A stretch of 25,281 nucleotides of DNA from RCIO01 sp964629765 (GCA_964629765.1 CAZVTK010000058.1:1-25281); one strand, 5' to 3'. Positions 15,353-23,565 are shown, counted from the first letter of the stretch. A program made the numbers and translations. Notes: generated from the sequence alone by a model not told the origin.

Positions 15353-15389
15353 CTACCGGAGAGGGTTTTCAGCTATAATTCTTCGGTAG
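15353..15389. repeat. Inverted repeat over the racemase stop and upstream of the GntR gene
   Basis: Arms at 15353-15362 (CTACCGGAGA) and 15380-15389 (TCTTCGGTAG) match at nine of ten positions, with a G-U pair allowed in RNA. The 17-base spacer contains the racemase stop codon. It could be a weak terminator, or a regulator-binding site 35 bases before the gntR start. No T-run is seen. Confidence 0.35.
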
Positions 15390-16085
15390 AGGCGCCGCGT
15401 AACCTCCGCTTCGCGAGGTCGTCAGCCCCAGACTCAACAGCGCTTCGACAAGCTTGACCGCGCACCCTACCCCGTCGATGACGGGGATCCCCGTTTCCCG
15501 GGACAGCTCGTCGGCCAGATCGGCCATGCCGGCACATCCGAGGACAATGGCTTCGCATCCGTCCGTCGATCGGGCGTCCGCGATTGCGGCGAGTATGGTT
15601 GCCGTGGCCGCACTCTTGTGCCGCTCCAGATCCAGCACCGGCACCTCGGATGCACGCACCGAAGCGCAACGGCTCGCAAGGCCGTAACGGACCAGATTAT
15701 GCTGGATCGCCGGGACCGAACGCGACAGGGTCGTGATCACCGAAAAGCGTCCGCAGACGAGGCTCGCACAATGGAAAGCCGCCTCGCCGATGCCGACCAC
15801 CGGCCCTTTCGTGATGCAGCGCGCCGCATCGAGGCCCGTATCGTCGAAGCACGCGATGACGACCCCCTGACAGGCTTCGCCAACGTCGCCGATGACCTCC
15901 AGAACGCCCGGGACCGCCAGGGCCTCGTCGAAGTAGCCTTCGATCGAAGGCGGCCCCCTTCTCGGATTCCTGGCGATGATGTCCGTCCCGCCCGCGGCGA
16001 CGCGGCGCGCGACCGCGGCGATCGTGTCCGTCATCGTCGCGGTCGTGTTGGGGTTCACGACCAGGATCGTCCTGCTGCTGTTCAT
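15369..16085 (-). CDS. Asp/Glu/hydantoin racemase family protein
   Basis: This 238-residue protein belongs to the two-cysteine racemase family. Cys79 in VVIACFDDTGLDAAR and Cys184 in VLGCAGMADL are the two catalytic acid-base residues, and the N terminus VVNPNTTATMTD is typical. Members racemise hydantoins, aspartate or glutamate, or act as maleate isomerases. The ATG at 16085 overlaps the stop of the upstream binding-protein-like gene as ATGA; the frame is open upstream but without homology. A racemase in front of an FAD amino acid oxidase locus could convert the L form of the imported compound to the D form. That link is inferred. Confidence 0.91.
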   Translation of the reverse strand: MNSSRTILVVNPNTTATMTDTIAAVARRVAAGGTDIIARNPRRGPPSIEGYFDEALAVPGVLEVIGDVGEACQGVVIACFDDTGLDAARCITKGPVVGIGEAAFHCASLVCGRFSVITTLSRSVPAIQHNLVRYGLASRCASVRASEVPVLDLERHKSAATATILAAIADARSTDGCEAIVLGCAGMADLADELSRETGIPVIDGVGCAVKLVEALLSLGLTTSRSGGYAAPLPKNYS

Positions 16086-16978
16086 TGCGCGGCTTCGGGA
16101 TGCGCGACGACTTCGGCGAAAGCGAACGGGCGCTCGATCAGGCCGAAATCGGCTATGATGCGCTGATAGGCATCGAAGGAATCCTGCTGGATTCTGGTGC
16201 TCTTCGACCACACGCCGTCGCCCCGGAGCCGCCCGATCGATCGCACGAGGAGACGACGGGGCTTGTCGGGAAAATAGGAAGCGATCTCCGCCGCCACCGC
16301 CTCGTCGTCATGGGCATGCAGCCAGTCCAGCGCCTGCTGGAGCGAAGAGGCGAACCGGGCGGCCATTCCGTTGGGCATGTCGAGGACGCGCTGATGCGTA
16401 TAGTAGACGCTCCACGGCACCGGGCCGCAAAGGCCGGCCATGGTGGCCACGACGTGGTAGCCCTCCTCCTCGAGCTCCTCCGCGTTCACCGGATCGGCAA
16501 GGAAGAAATCGCCGAGCCCGCCCCGCCACAGCCGCAACGTCGTCGCAGTGTCGAGATCGCGCAGGAATCTCACCTTGCCGGGGTCCGCCGCCGCCGCCTT
16601 CATCGACCCTTCCAGGAACATCCATTGGCTGGTGGCGCTCATCGACAGGACCATCTTGCGCCCGTAGAGCGATTGCCAGGTGAAATCAGGCATCGCCTCG
16701 CGCGCCAGGATGACCTGGGGGTTGCGATGGCACACGAGCATGGAAATCGGCAGCGAGGCCAGGCGGTCGCGATAGGCGAGCGGGATCCAGATCCCGCCCA
16801 TGGCGAAGTCGGCCTTGTCGTCGACCAGGTTGCTGGCGAGCCAAGAGCTTCCCGGCCCTGCGGGAACCGATGTGTCGACCCGCAGCCCGTTGGCGCTGAA
16901 GAAACCCAGCGTCTGCGCCAGATAGCAGGGGGCGTAGTTCGTATAGGTGGCGGATGAAGTTACACGGACGTCTATCAT
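16082..16978 (-). CDS. NMT1/THI5-like (NitT/TauT-type) periplasmic-binding fold protein without signal peptide
   Basis: This 298-residue protein has the type 2 periplasmic-binding fold of the NitT/TauT and THI5-like group. The early pattern YLAQTLGFFSANGLRV (residues 19-34) is the usual first strand and helix, and DFAMGG is the typical second. The ATG at 16978 has AAAGG just upstream; an upstream ATG at 17026 adds 16 polar residues. Neither form has a signal peptide or lipobox, so the protein should stay in the cytoplasm. The CCCFC motif of THI5 is absent, and no NitT-type permease is near. It may be a cytoplasmic binding protein or an enzyme on this fold, as dihydroxyphthalate decarboxylase is. 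It is coupled to the racemase by an ATGA overlap. Confidence 0.78.
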   Translation of the reverse strand: MIDVRVTSSATYTNYAPCYLAQTLGFFSANGLRVDTSVPAGPGSSWLASNLVDDKADFAMGGIWIPLAYRDRLASLPISMLVCHRNPQVILAREAMPDFTWQSLYGRKMVLSMSATSQWMFLEGSMKAAAADPGKVRFLRDLDTATTLRLWRGGLGDFFLADPVNAEELEEEGYHVVATMAGLCGPVPWSVYYTHQRVLDMPNGMAARFASSLQQALDWLHAHDDEAVAAEIASYFPDKPRRLLVRSIGRLRGDGVWSKSTRIQQDSFDAYQRIIADFGLIERPFAFAEVVAHPEAAQ

Positions 16979-17090
16979 GATTTGCCTTTCGGGACCGAAC
17001 AGTTGATTTCCCGGGGGCCTGAACAAAATCAGAGCCCGATCTTTTTCATCTCATCTTGATCCAAGCGAGCGAAAACCGCGCCGCATTTGG

Positions 17091-17855
17091 CTAAAGAACC
17101 TTGGACAGAAACATCCTGGTGCGCTCATTTTTCGGCGTGTTGATCAAGGAAGCGGGAGAGCCCTCTTCGACGATCCGGCCCGCGTCCATGAAGATGATCC
17201 TGTCGCTGACCTCCCTGGCAAAGCCGATTTCATGCGTGACGATCACGAGCGTCATGCCCTCCTCGGCGAGCTGCCGTATGACGGCCAGCACCTCACCCAC
17301 CGATTCAGGGTCCAGTGCCGAGGTGGGCTCGTCGAAGAGCAGGACCTTGGGACGCATCGCCAGGGCGCGGGCGATGGCCACCCGCTGCTGCTGCCCGCCG
17401 GAAAGATGCTCGGGATAGGCCTGGGCGCGGTCGGCAAGGCCGACCTTCGCAAGCAGGTGGCGGCCGTGGCTTATCGCGGCCTCCTTCGCCTGGCCGCGCA
17501 CCTGAATGGGGGCCTCGATCAGATTCTGCATGGCCGTCATGTGGGCAAAGAGATTGAAGCGTTGGAAAACCATGCCGATATCGGCCCGTTGACGGTCGAT
17601 GTCCCGCTCGGGCCGCATCCGCCGGCGCCCCCCGACCATCGCATAGCCGATCGGCTCTCCGTCCACGGCGATCGTTCCTTCCTCAAAGCGCTCGAGAAAA
17701 TTGATGCATCGCAACAGTGTGCTCTTGCCCGAGCCCGACGGCCCGATGATCGCAACCACCTCGCCCGCCACGATGTCGAGGTTGATGTCGCTGAGCACGC
17801 GTACCGCCCCGAACGACTTGCCCAGGCCGCTCACACGGATCATGGGCGCGTTCAT
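17091..17855 (-). CDS. Polar amino acid ABC transporter ATP-binding protein
   Basis: This is a second GlnQ-type ATPase of 254 residues. Walker A GPSGSGKST is at 38-46, LSGGQ at 151-155, Walker B with FDEPTS at 174-179, and the switch His208 in VTHEIGF. A short insert of about ten residues after residue 70 (YAMVGGRRRMRPERD) is common in the histidine/octopine-type ATPases. Its ATG overlaps the permease stop as ATGA. The next leftward gene begins 112 bases on, so the transport genes may share a transcript with the catabolic genes. Only one permease gene is present, so the membrane part is probably a homodimer. Confidence 0.95.
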   Translation of the reverse strand: MNAPMIRVSGLGKSFGAVRVLSDINLDIVAGEVVAIIGPSGSGKSTLLRCINFLERFEEGTIAVDGEPIGYAMVGGRRRMRPERDIDRQRADIGMVFQRFNLFAHMTAMQNLIEAPIQVRGQAKEAAISHGRHLLAKVGLADRAQAYPEHLSGGQQQRVAIARALAMRPKVLLFDEPTSALDPESVGEVLAVIRQLAEEGMTLVIVTHEIGFAREVSDRIIFMDAGRIVEEGSPASLINTPKNERTRMFLSKVL

Positions 17856-18700
17856 GCGGCCTGCTCCGCGCGGCTTGCGGATACGTGCTCGGTCGCCTTG
17901 TCGGATCTCTGGTCGTCGGATGGGCGCAGCAGCATCCAGCGTTCGAGATATCTCTGTCCCAGCGACGCGATCGCGGCGAGCGCCAGATACCAGATTGCCG
18001 CGACGACCAGTAATTCCATGATCATATAGTTCTGCGTGTATATGAACTGCGCTTGCGTCAGCAGATCATGCACGCCGATCACGGAGACGAGCGATGTCGC
18101 CTTGAGCATTCCTATCAACTGGTTTCCGGTTGCTGGTATGACGATGCGCAATGCTTGCGGCAGGACGATCCGGCGAAAGGTCTTGGCCTGGCCGATGCCG
18201 AGCGCGCGCGCGGCTTCGATCTGGCCCCGGTCGATCGCCTGGATGCCTCCGCGGATGATCTCCGCCATGTAGGCTCCTTCGTTGAGGCTCAGCGCGATCA
18301 GGCCCGCCGTGAAGCTGCCCATGACCACATTCGTTGAGACGGAGAACTCGCCGAAGCCGATGCGAGGCATGAAAAGCGCAAGGTTGAACCAGAATATGAT
18401 CTGCACGAGAAGCGGTATGCCGCGGAATATCCAGACGTAGAAGGCCGATACCGAGCGCAGGATCCATATGTTCGATACGCTCAGCAGAGCAAAGACGATG
18501 CCGATGGCGATGCCTGCCAGCATGGCCGCTATCGTCAGGTAGACGGTGATCTTGACGCCGTAGATGATCTGGCCGGCAAAGAGGTAGCGCGGTATCTGCT
18601 CCCAGGAGAAATTCGCGGTGGAGAAGATATAGAGCACGCCCAGCGCGAAGGCGCCCGCGGCTGCGTAAAGGACCCATGTTCCAGCAGTCTCGCTGCGCAT
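17852..18700 (-). CDS. Polar amino acid ABC transporter permease
   Basis: This 282-residue inner-membrane permease has hydrophobic segments near residues 8-22, 46-70, 80-110, 135-150 and 225-255. The EAA loop reads EAARALGIG with a following IVLPQALRIVIP, which docks onto the ATPase. The ATG at 18700 is preferred, with GGAGG six bases upstream; a GTG at 18745 would add 15 arginine-rich residues without support. The gene lies 57 bases after the binding-protein gene and overlaps the ATPase start. Family and operon are clear; the substrate is not. Confidence 0.95.
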   Translation of the reverse strand: MRSETAGTWVLYAAAGAFALGVLYIFSTANFSWEQIPRYLFAGQIIYGVKITVYLTIAAMLAGIAIGIVFALLSVSNIWILRSVSAFYVWIFRGIPLLVQIIFWFNLALFMPRIGFGEFSVSTNVVMGSFTAGLIALSLNEGAYMAEIIRGGIQAIDRGQIEAARALGIGQAKTFRRIVLPQALRIVIPATGNQLIGMLKATSLVSVIGVHDLLTQAQFIYTQNYMIMELLVVAAIWYLALAAIASLGQRYLERWMLLRPSDDQRSDKATEHVSASRAEQAA

Positions 18701-18757
18701 CACCTGCCTCCACGGCCGATGACGGGTCCGCCGATGGCGGCGCACCCGTCGATTGTC

Positions 18758-19615
18758 TTACTTTTCACCGAGCGGGTTGATCTCTGCCTTTTCGAGCCTC
18801 AGGCTTTCGGTTCCCCACTTTGCGAAGACGCCTGCATAGCTGCCGTCCTCGATCATGTCGTTGATGACGGTCGCAACGGCATCGCGCAGTTCCGTCTTTT
18901 CTTTCGCGAGGCCGATGCCCAGGGGGAGCCACGGAAAATCGTCCGTGAAGACCGCTTCGATCCCTCTGGACGCAAACACGCCGTTCTTGGACAGATACCC
19001 GCTGACGATGTAACCCTCCAGCGTGGCATCGACGCGCTTCGTTTCCACCTGCAAGAAGGAATCGGACTTGTTCGGGAAGCTGACGATCGTGATCGGCTGC
19101 GCGCACCGGGCGGACTGCTGCTCCATCAATGTGAGATGGATCGTGCCCGCCACGACGGAGACGGTTTTCCCGCAAAGATCGGCCGGTCCCTTGATGCCGT
19201 GGGGATTTCCGGCCTGGACGAGGATGGCCGTCGAATCCAGCGCATAGCCGACGAAATCGATGATCTTGGTACGCTCCTCGGACGCGTACATGCCTTGCAT
19301 GAGCATGTCGTAGCGGCCGGCGCGAATGGCCGGGATCATGCCGGCGAGCGCTATCGTGACGAAACGTATCTCGACGCCCAGGCGCTTGGAAATATCGGCG
19401 GCTATGTCGGGGTTGATGCCCTCATAGACGGATTGATCCGACACGGGATTGTAATTCCACGGGGGCCCGAACGAGGGATCAGTCGCGACTTCGATATATC
19501 CCTTCTGCCTGATATCTGCCGGCACGAGGCCGGACCGGTCTTTGACTTCGGCTAAGGCGCCCGTTGCTGCGAGGCAAATGATCGAAGGCACGGCGAGTAA
19601 TCTTGCCAGTCGCAT
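18758..19615 (-). CDS. Periplasmic amino acid-binding protein, ABC transporter family 3
   Basis: This is the receptor of the second amino acid importer, 285 residues. The N terminus is a signal peptide: MRLAR, a hydrophobic core, and likely cleavage after ALA (residue 22). The mature part has the family 3 features, including YEGINPDIAADISKRLG and MYASEERTKIIDFVGYA. GAGG stands upstream of the ATG at 19615; a longer frame to 19717 has no signal-like sequence. It is the first gene of the leftward locus, downstream of an AT-rich palindrome at 19723-19743. The ligand is presumably the compound degraded by the enzymes encoded further left. Confidence 0.94.
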   Translation of the reverse strand: MRLARLLAVPSIICLAATGALAEVKDRSGLVPADIRQKGYIEVATDPSFGPPWNYNPVSDQSVYEGINPDIAADISKRLGVEIRFVTIALAGMIPAIRAGRYDMLMQGMYASEERTKIIDFVGYALDSTAILVQAGNPHGIKGPADLCGKTVSVVAGTIHLTLMEQQSARCAQPITIVSFPNKSDSFLQVETKRVDATLEGYIVSGYLSKNGVFASRGIEAVFTDDFPWLPLGIGLAKEKTELRDAVATVINDMIEDGSYAGVFAKWGTESLRLEKAEINPLGEK

Positions 19616-19991
19616 AATCTCATCCTCTCTTGTTTGCAGACCTCGCAAGGCGCGCCCTGGGGGCGGGATTGCACCTGCGACATGACGAAGGAAGCCACAG
19701 CCGCCGGTGCGTGTCAATGATATTGTATAATCTCATAATACAAAATGAGCACATTCGGATCTGCCGAGTGACGGGCGGATTGCGACGGCAGATCCATCCG
19801 CAACTTCAGATTGCGCATAGTGACGCACCGACCGGTTCGCGGGCGAAACCGGCGCGTGCAACGGCGCCGGCGGCGAACCGGCCCGGATCGGTCATCGTCC
19901 GTCTCGACCCGAGATCGACCGGCGCCGTCAGGCGATCGCGCATCGCGTGCGGGCATCGTCAGACGCCCATCGGGTGCTCATCGTTTCGATA
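19616..19991. other. Intergenic region, 376 bp, between the ThDP enzyme and the binding-protein gene
   Basis: No credible coding frame is seen on either strand; the short open frames lack homology and start context. It should hold the end of the transcript from the right and the promoter of the binding-protein unit. The stretch 19717-19750 is unusually AT-rich for this window and contains the palindrome listed separately. A 6-bp inverted repeat, CCGGTT (19832-19837) with AACCGG (19847-19852), is a possible weak terminator without a T-run. Confidence 0.7.
19723..19743. promoter_or_regulatory. AT-rich 21-bp palindrome, candidate GntR operator
   Basis: The sequence is TTGTAT-N9-ATACAA, with eight of nine positions symmetric in each arm around base 19733. 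It lies 108 bases upstream of the binding-protein ATG in a strongly AT-rich patch. GntR/FCD regulators often bind GT/AC-containing palindromes, and the locus encodes one at 14605-15318, so it is the natural candidate. Putative -10-like hexamers (TATTAT, TACAAT) overlap it on the minus strand, but no good -35 is found. Binding is inferred. Confidence 0.55.
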
Positions 19992-21629
19992 TCAAAGCGT
20001 GATCGCCGAGAGGCTTTCCGGGTCGAGCTTGAGGTCGATCAGGAGCGGCCTGCGGCGGTCCTTCACGGCCGCGACGGCCGCCGCGAGATCGCCCTCGCCG
20101 CGCACCGTGACGCCTTCGCCGCCGAGCGCGACCGCAACGGGCGCCAGATCGGGCCAGTTCAACAGCGACAGCGACGGATCCATGCCCTTGCGGCGGAACT
20201 GGATGTATTCGGCTCCGTAGCCGTTGTCGTTGCAGACGATGACGATCAGGTCGAGCCGTTCGCGCACCGCGGTCGCGAACTCGACCAGCCCGCCGATCAT
20301 GAAGCCGCCGTCGCCCGCCACCAGCACGGTCGGCCGTCCCTTCGCGGCGACGGCCGCGCCGATCGCCTCGCCCATACCGAGGCCGATGCAGGCGGAATTG
20401 ACCGTGTGAACATAGGAGCGCGGCTCGGGCGCATGCACGGTCCTCCAGCCCTCCACCATGAACCGCCCGCCGTCCTGCACCACGACGCGATCCTCAGGGA
20501 TGGCGTCGGCAAGGCGAAGCAGCGCAGTCCGGATATCGACCGTGCCCGGCGCGTTCTCCTTCGACAGATAGGGCCGGATGCGGTCGGCGGCGATCTTCCC
20601 GCGCAGCGCCTCGGTGCGGAAGCCCGAAGGCGGGATCTCGGCCATGTCGAGCAGCTCGACGAAGCGGTGCGCCGTAAGCGCCGGATCGCCGACCACGCCG
20701 GCGTCGACGGGTCGCGTGCGCCCCGCCTCGCCGCGCTCCAGATTGACCTGGACGACACGCTTGCCGTCGAGATAGGCGCCATGGCCGGCGGTGTACTTGT
20801 TGAGGCCGGCGCCGAAGGCGATGATGCAATCCGCCGCGCCGAGCGTCTCGGCGGCCGCGTCGGTGGCAAGCGTGCCGAAGATGCCAAGATCGAAAGGCTC
20901 GCCGCGGAACAGGCCGCGCGCCTTCAGCGTCGTGGCGACCGGGGCGCCGATACGCCGGGCAAACCGCAGCAGCTCCTCGCGCGAACGCGCGTCCGCCGCA
21001 CCGCGGCCGGCCAGCACGACCGGCGCCCGCGCCGCCGCGATGATGCCCACCGCATTGTCCAGGTCGCTGCTTTCCGGCACCACGCCGCGATGCTCGGACA
21101 GCGAAACCGGCACGAAGCGGTATTCCACCTCATGCCATTGGAAGTCGGATGGCATGTTGAAGACGATCGGCCGGCGCTCGACATGCGCGCGGCGGAAGGC
21201 GGTCGCCAGATCGTCCGGCAAGGTCTCCGGCGCGCGCAACTGTTCGAAGCCGGCACCTGTCGCCAGCACATGCTCGCGCTGCGGGACGTTCTGGAAATTG
21301 TCCTTGTCGAGGGCCGCCGTGTCGCCGGCGAGAAGCACCATCGGCGTCGTGCCCTTCACGCCCTCGGTCAGGGCGGAGATGCAGTTGGTGAGGCCCGGTC
21401 CATGCGTGACCGTCGCCACGCCCACCTTGCCGGTCACCTGCGCATAGCCGAGGGCCATCAGGACGGCGCTGTTCTCATGCGTTGCCGACACGTAGCGGCC
21501 GCCGCAATCGCGCATGAACGAATCCGCCATATACAGATTGGCGTCGCCGATCAGGCCGAACATCGCCTCGACGCCGAGGTCGGACAAATTCCTTGCCAGC
21601 GCCATACAGACAGGAGCCGAACGGCTCAT
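19992..21629 (-). CDS. Thiamine-diphosphate-dependent enzyme, acetolactate synthase large subunit-like
   Basis: This 545-residue enzyme has the three-domain layout of the acetolactate synthase / benzoylformate decarboxylase / oxalyl-CoA decarboxylase superfamily. The catalytic glutamate is Glu52 in THENS, followed by THGPGLTN (75-82). The ThDP-magnesium motif begins GDGG (439-442) and ends NDNGYG (467-472). The middle domain spans about 185-330. GGAGGGG stands five bases before the ATG at 21629, a near-ideal ribosome binding site; the frame continues upstream without homology. It follows the DppC-like permease by 62 bases and is probably co-transcribed with the peptide-type importer. It likely decarboxylates or ligates a 2-keto acid. 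A role in branched-chain synthesis is unlikely in this context. Confidence 0.9.
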   Translation of the reverse strand: MSRSAPVCMALARNLSDLGVEAMFGLIGDANLYMADSFMRDCGGRYVSATHENSAVLMALGYAQVTGKVGVATVTHGPGLTNCISALTEGVKGTTPMVLLAGDTAALDKDNFQNVPQREHVLATGAGFEQLRAPETLPDDLATAFRRAHVERRPIVFNMPSDFQWHEVEYRFVPVSLSEHRGVVPESSDLDNAVGIIAAARAPVVLAGRGAADARSREELLRFARRIGAPVATTLKARGLFRGEPFDLGIFGTLATDAAAETLGAADCIIAFGAGLNKYTAGHGAYLDGKRVVQVNLERGEAGRTRPVDAGVVGDPALTAHRFVELLDMAEIPPSGFRTEALRGKIAADRIRPYLSKENAPGTVDIRTALLRLADAIPEDRVVVQDGGRFMVEGWRTVHAPEPRSYVHTVNSACIGLGMGEAIGAAVAAKGRPTVLVAGDGGFMIGGLVEFATAVRERLDLIVIVCNDNGYGAEYIQFRRKGMDPSLSLLNWPDLAPVAVALGGEGVTVRGEGDLAAAVAAVKDRRRPLLIDLKLDPESLSAITL

Positions 21630-21691
21630 GAGATCCCCTCCAGATTGCCGCGATGATTGCCGGCCGTGCGCCGCGGCCTCCGGTGCCCCGG

Positions 21692-22591
21692 CTATGTCTT
21701 CAGCCTGGGATCCAGCCAGTCGCGCAACCCGTCGCCGAGCAGGCTGAACGAGATGATGGCCATGCTGATCGCGGCACCGGGAAACACGATCAGCCACGGG
21801 GCGACGGTGAAGAAGTCCGTCGCGTTGCCCGACAGCATCAGCCCCCATGAAGGCGTCGGCTCCGCGACGCCCAGGCCGAGATAGGACAGGCTCGCCTCGA
21901 GCAGGATCGCCTTGGAGATGTAGACCGTGACCATGATCAGGAACGGCGCCGCCAGGTTCGGCGCGACATGCCTGAAAATGATCCGGCTGTGGCTGAAGCC
22001 GCCCGTCCTTGCGGCATCGATATAGGGCTGCGTCACGACCGCCAGGGCCGACGCCCGGATGACGCGGGCGACCGGCGCGATCATCGGCAGCGCAATGGCC
22101 AGGATCAGGCTGAAGTCGACACCGAACACGATGTTCTTCCCGAGCACGGCGACGATGACCATGGCCAGCACGATCAGCGGAAACGCCAGCATGATGTCGA
22201 CGAGCTGCTGTATCAGCGTATCCGTCCAGCCGCCGAAATAGGCGGACGTGGCTCCGAGCAGCGCGCCGATGGAACAGCCGAGCACGGCCGACACGGTTCC
22301 GATGATCATCGCCGACCTCGCCCCGTGGATCAGCCTCGACAGGAGGTCCCGCCCGAAGGCGTCGGTGCCCGCCAGATGCTCCATGCTCGGCGGCGCCAGC
22401 ATGTTGGTGTAGTTCACCTTGAGCGGATCGTAGGGCGATATGACGTCGGCGAAGATGCCTGCGATCAGGAGGAGCGCGATGACGACGGCGCTGCCTGCCG
22501 CCACCGGCTGCTCGCGGACGATCTTCCACCCGCTCCAGCTCAAGAATGACGGCCGCGGACGTGAAAGACCCAGATTCGATATATTCGCCAT
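21692..22591 (-). CDS. Dipeptide/nickel-type ABC transporter permease (DppC family)
   Basis: This 299-residue inner-membrane subunit has the DppC layout: a first membrane helix at about 30-50, the periplasmic HLAGTDAFGRDLLSRLIHGAR motif around 72-92, then about five more helices. The coupling loop reads YIDAARTGGFSHSRIIFRHV, and LLEASLSYLGLGVAEPTPSWG is the usual C-terminal signature. It starts 7 bases after the DppB-like stop. Together they form the membrane channel of a peptide, opine or nickel-type importer. The substrate is unknown. Confidence 0.95.
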   Translation of the reverse strand: MANISNLGLSRPRPSFLSWSGWKIVREQPVAAGSAVVIALLLIAGIFADVISPYDPLKVNYTNMLAPPSMEHLAGTDAFGRDLLSRLIHGARSAMIIGTVSAVLGCSIGALLGATSAYFGGWTDTLIQQLVDIMLAFPLIVLAMVIVAVLGKNIVFGVDFSLILAIALPMIAPVARVIRASALAVVTQPYIDAARTGGFSHSRIIFRHVAPNLAAPFLIMVTVYISKAILLEASLSYLGLGVAEPTPSWGLMLSGNATDFFTVAPWLIVFPGAAISMAIISFSLLGDGLRDWLDPRLKT

Positions 22592-22598
22592 CCGGTGA

Positions 22599-23552
22599 CT
22601 ACCTATATCTGATCCGCGGATCTACTGCGGCAAAGATCAAGTCGACGATAATATTGACCAGCATGTACATAACCGCAAAGAGGAGCACCATTCCCTGGAT
22701 CATGGTGAAGTCCTTGTGCATGACGGAATCGACGAAGAGCTTTCCCAGCCCGTTGAGGTTGAACACCTGCTCCGTCACGACCAGACCGCCGATCATCAGG
22801 GCGAACTCCAGGCCGATGACCGTGATCGCGGGCAGCGCCGCATTCTTGAGCGCATGCAGCCAGACGACCCTGCGTTCCGGCACGCCCTTGGCGCGCGCGG
22901 TCCGTATATAGTCCTCGTTCAGGGCATCGAGCAGCGAGGAGCGTATGAGCCGCGCCAGCACCGACGCGAAGCGGAACCCCACCACCAGCGCCGGCCAGAT
23001 CAGTTGCGAGAGGTTCGCCCAGGGATCCTCCCACAGCGGCGTGAACATGATCGGCGGCAGCCATCCCGCATAGCGCAGGAGAGCGAGCAGAAGCAGAAGC
23101 CCCACCCAGAACCCCGGCAGCGCCAGCCCCGCCATGGTGAAAAACCGGATGGCGTAGTCGACGACGGTGCCGTTCCGCAGCGCCGAGAGCGTTCCGAGCG
23201 GCACCGCCACGATCACCGCCAGCATGGTCGCCATGATCGCGACCTGGAGGGTCAGGGGAAAGCGGCTCGATATCTCCTCGACGACCGGGGCGCCCGACCA
23301 CATGGAATTGCCGAGGTCGCCGCGGACCAGCCCATGGAAGTAGCTGACGAACTGTTCGGGCAGCGTTCCGTCGAGGCCCAGGCGCTTGCGCTCGGCCTCG
23401 AGGGCGGCTTCCGAAACGTTGCCGCCGTCCGCGAGCAGCCTCACCTGCACGATGTCGCCGGGAATGACGCGGAGCATGAGAAAGGTGATGACGGCGACGC
23501 CCAGGAGGGTCGGCAGCATCAACGCAATTCTCTTGGCGATGAAGATTCCCAC
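22599..23552 (-). CDS. Dipeptide/nickel-type ABC transporter permease (DppB family)
   Basis: This is the second membrane subunit, 317 residues from a GTG start at 23552. The N terminus IAKRIALMLPTLLGVAVITF is the standard DppB beginning, followed by a periplasmic loop with RLGLDGTLPEQFVSYFHGLVRGDLG. The coupling loop is DYIRTARAKGVPERRVVWLHALKNA. The GTG is chosen because the start matches the family; the longer open frame overlaps the ATPase gene. AAGGA lies about 10 bases upstream. The gap to the ATPase stop is 13 bases. It pairs with the DppC-like subunit. Confidence 0.94.
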   Translation of the reverse strand: MGIFIAKRIALMLPTLLGVAVITFLMLRVIPGDIVQVRLLADGGNVSEAALEAERKRLGLDGTLPEQFVSYFHGLVRGDLGNSMWSGAPVVEEISSRFPLTLQVAIMATMLAVIVAVPLGTLSALRNGTVVDYAIRFFTMAGLALPGFWVGLLLLLALLRYAGWLPPIMFTPLWEDPWANLSQLIWPALVVGFRFASVLARLIRSSLLDALNEDYIRTARAKGVPERRVVWLHALKNAALPAITVIGLEFALMIGGLVVTEQVFNLNGLGKLFVDSVMHKDFTMIQGMVLLFAVMYMLVNIIVDLIFAAVDPRIRYR

Positions 23553-23565
23553 CTTGGCCGATCCT

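Noticed and set aside
16979..17090. TGATTT and AAATCA inverted arms in the 112-bp gap before the binding-protein-like gene
   Set aside because: Six-base arms with a 16-base spacer are weak and could be chance; no promoter-like hexamers at good spacing were found.
19714..19956. Short minus-strand open frame of 80 codons in the 376-bp gap
   Set aside because: It is rich in arginine, has no homology or ribosome binding site, and runs across the AT-rich palindrome.
19947..21656. Plus-strand open frame of 569 codons opposite the ThDP enzyme
   Set aside because: The minus strand encodes a complete ThDP enzyme with all motifs and a good ribosome binding site; the plus frame has no family features.
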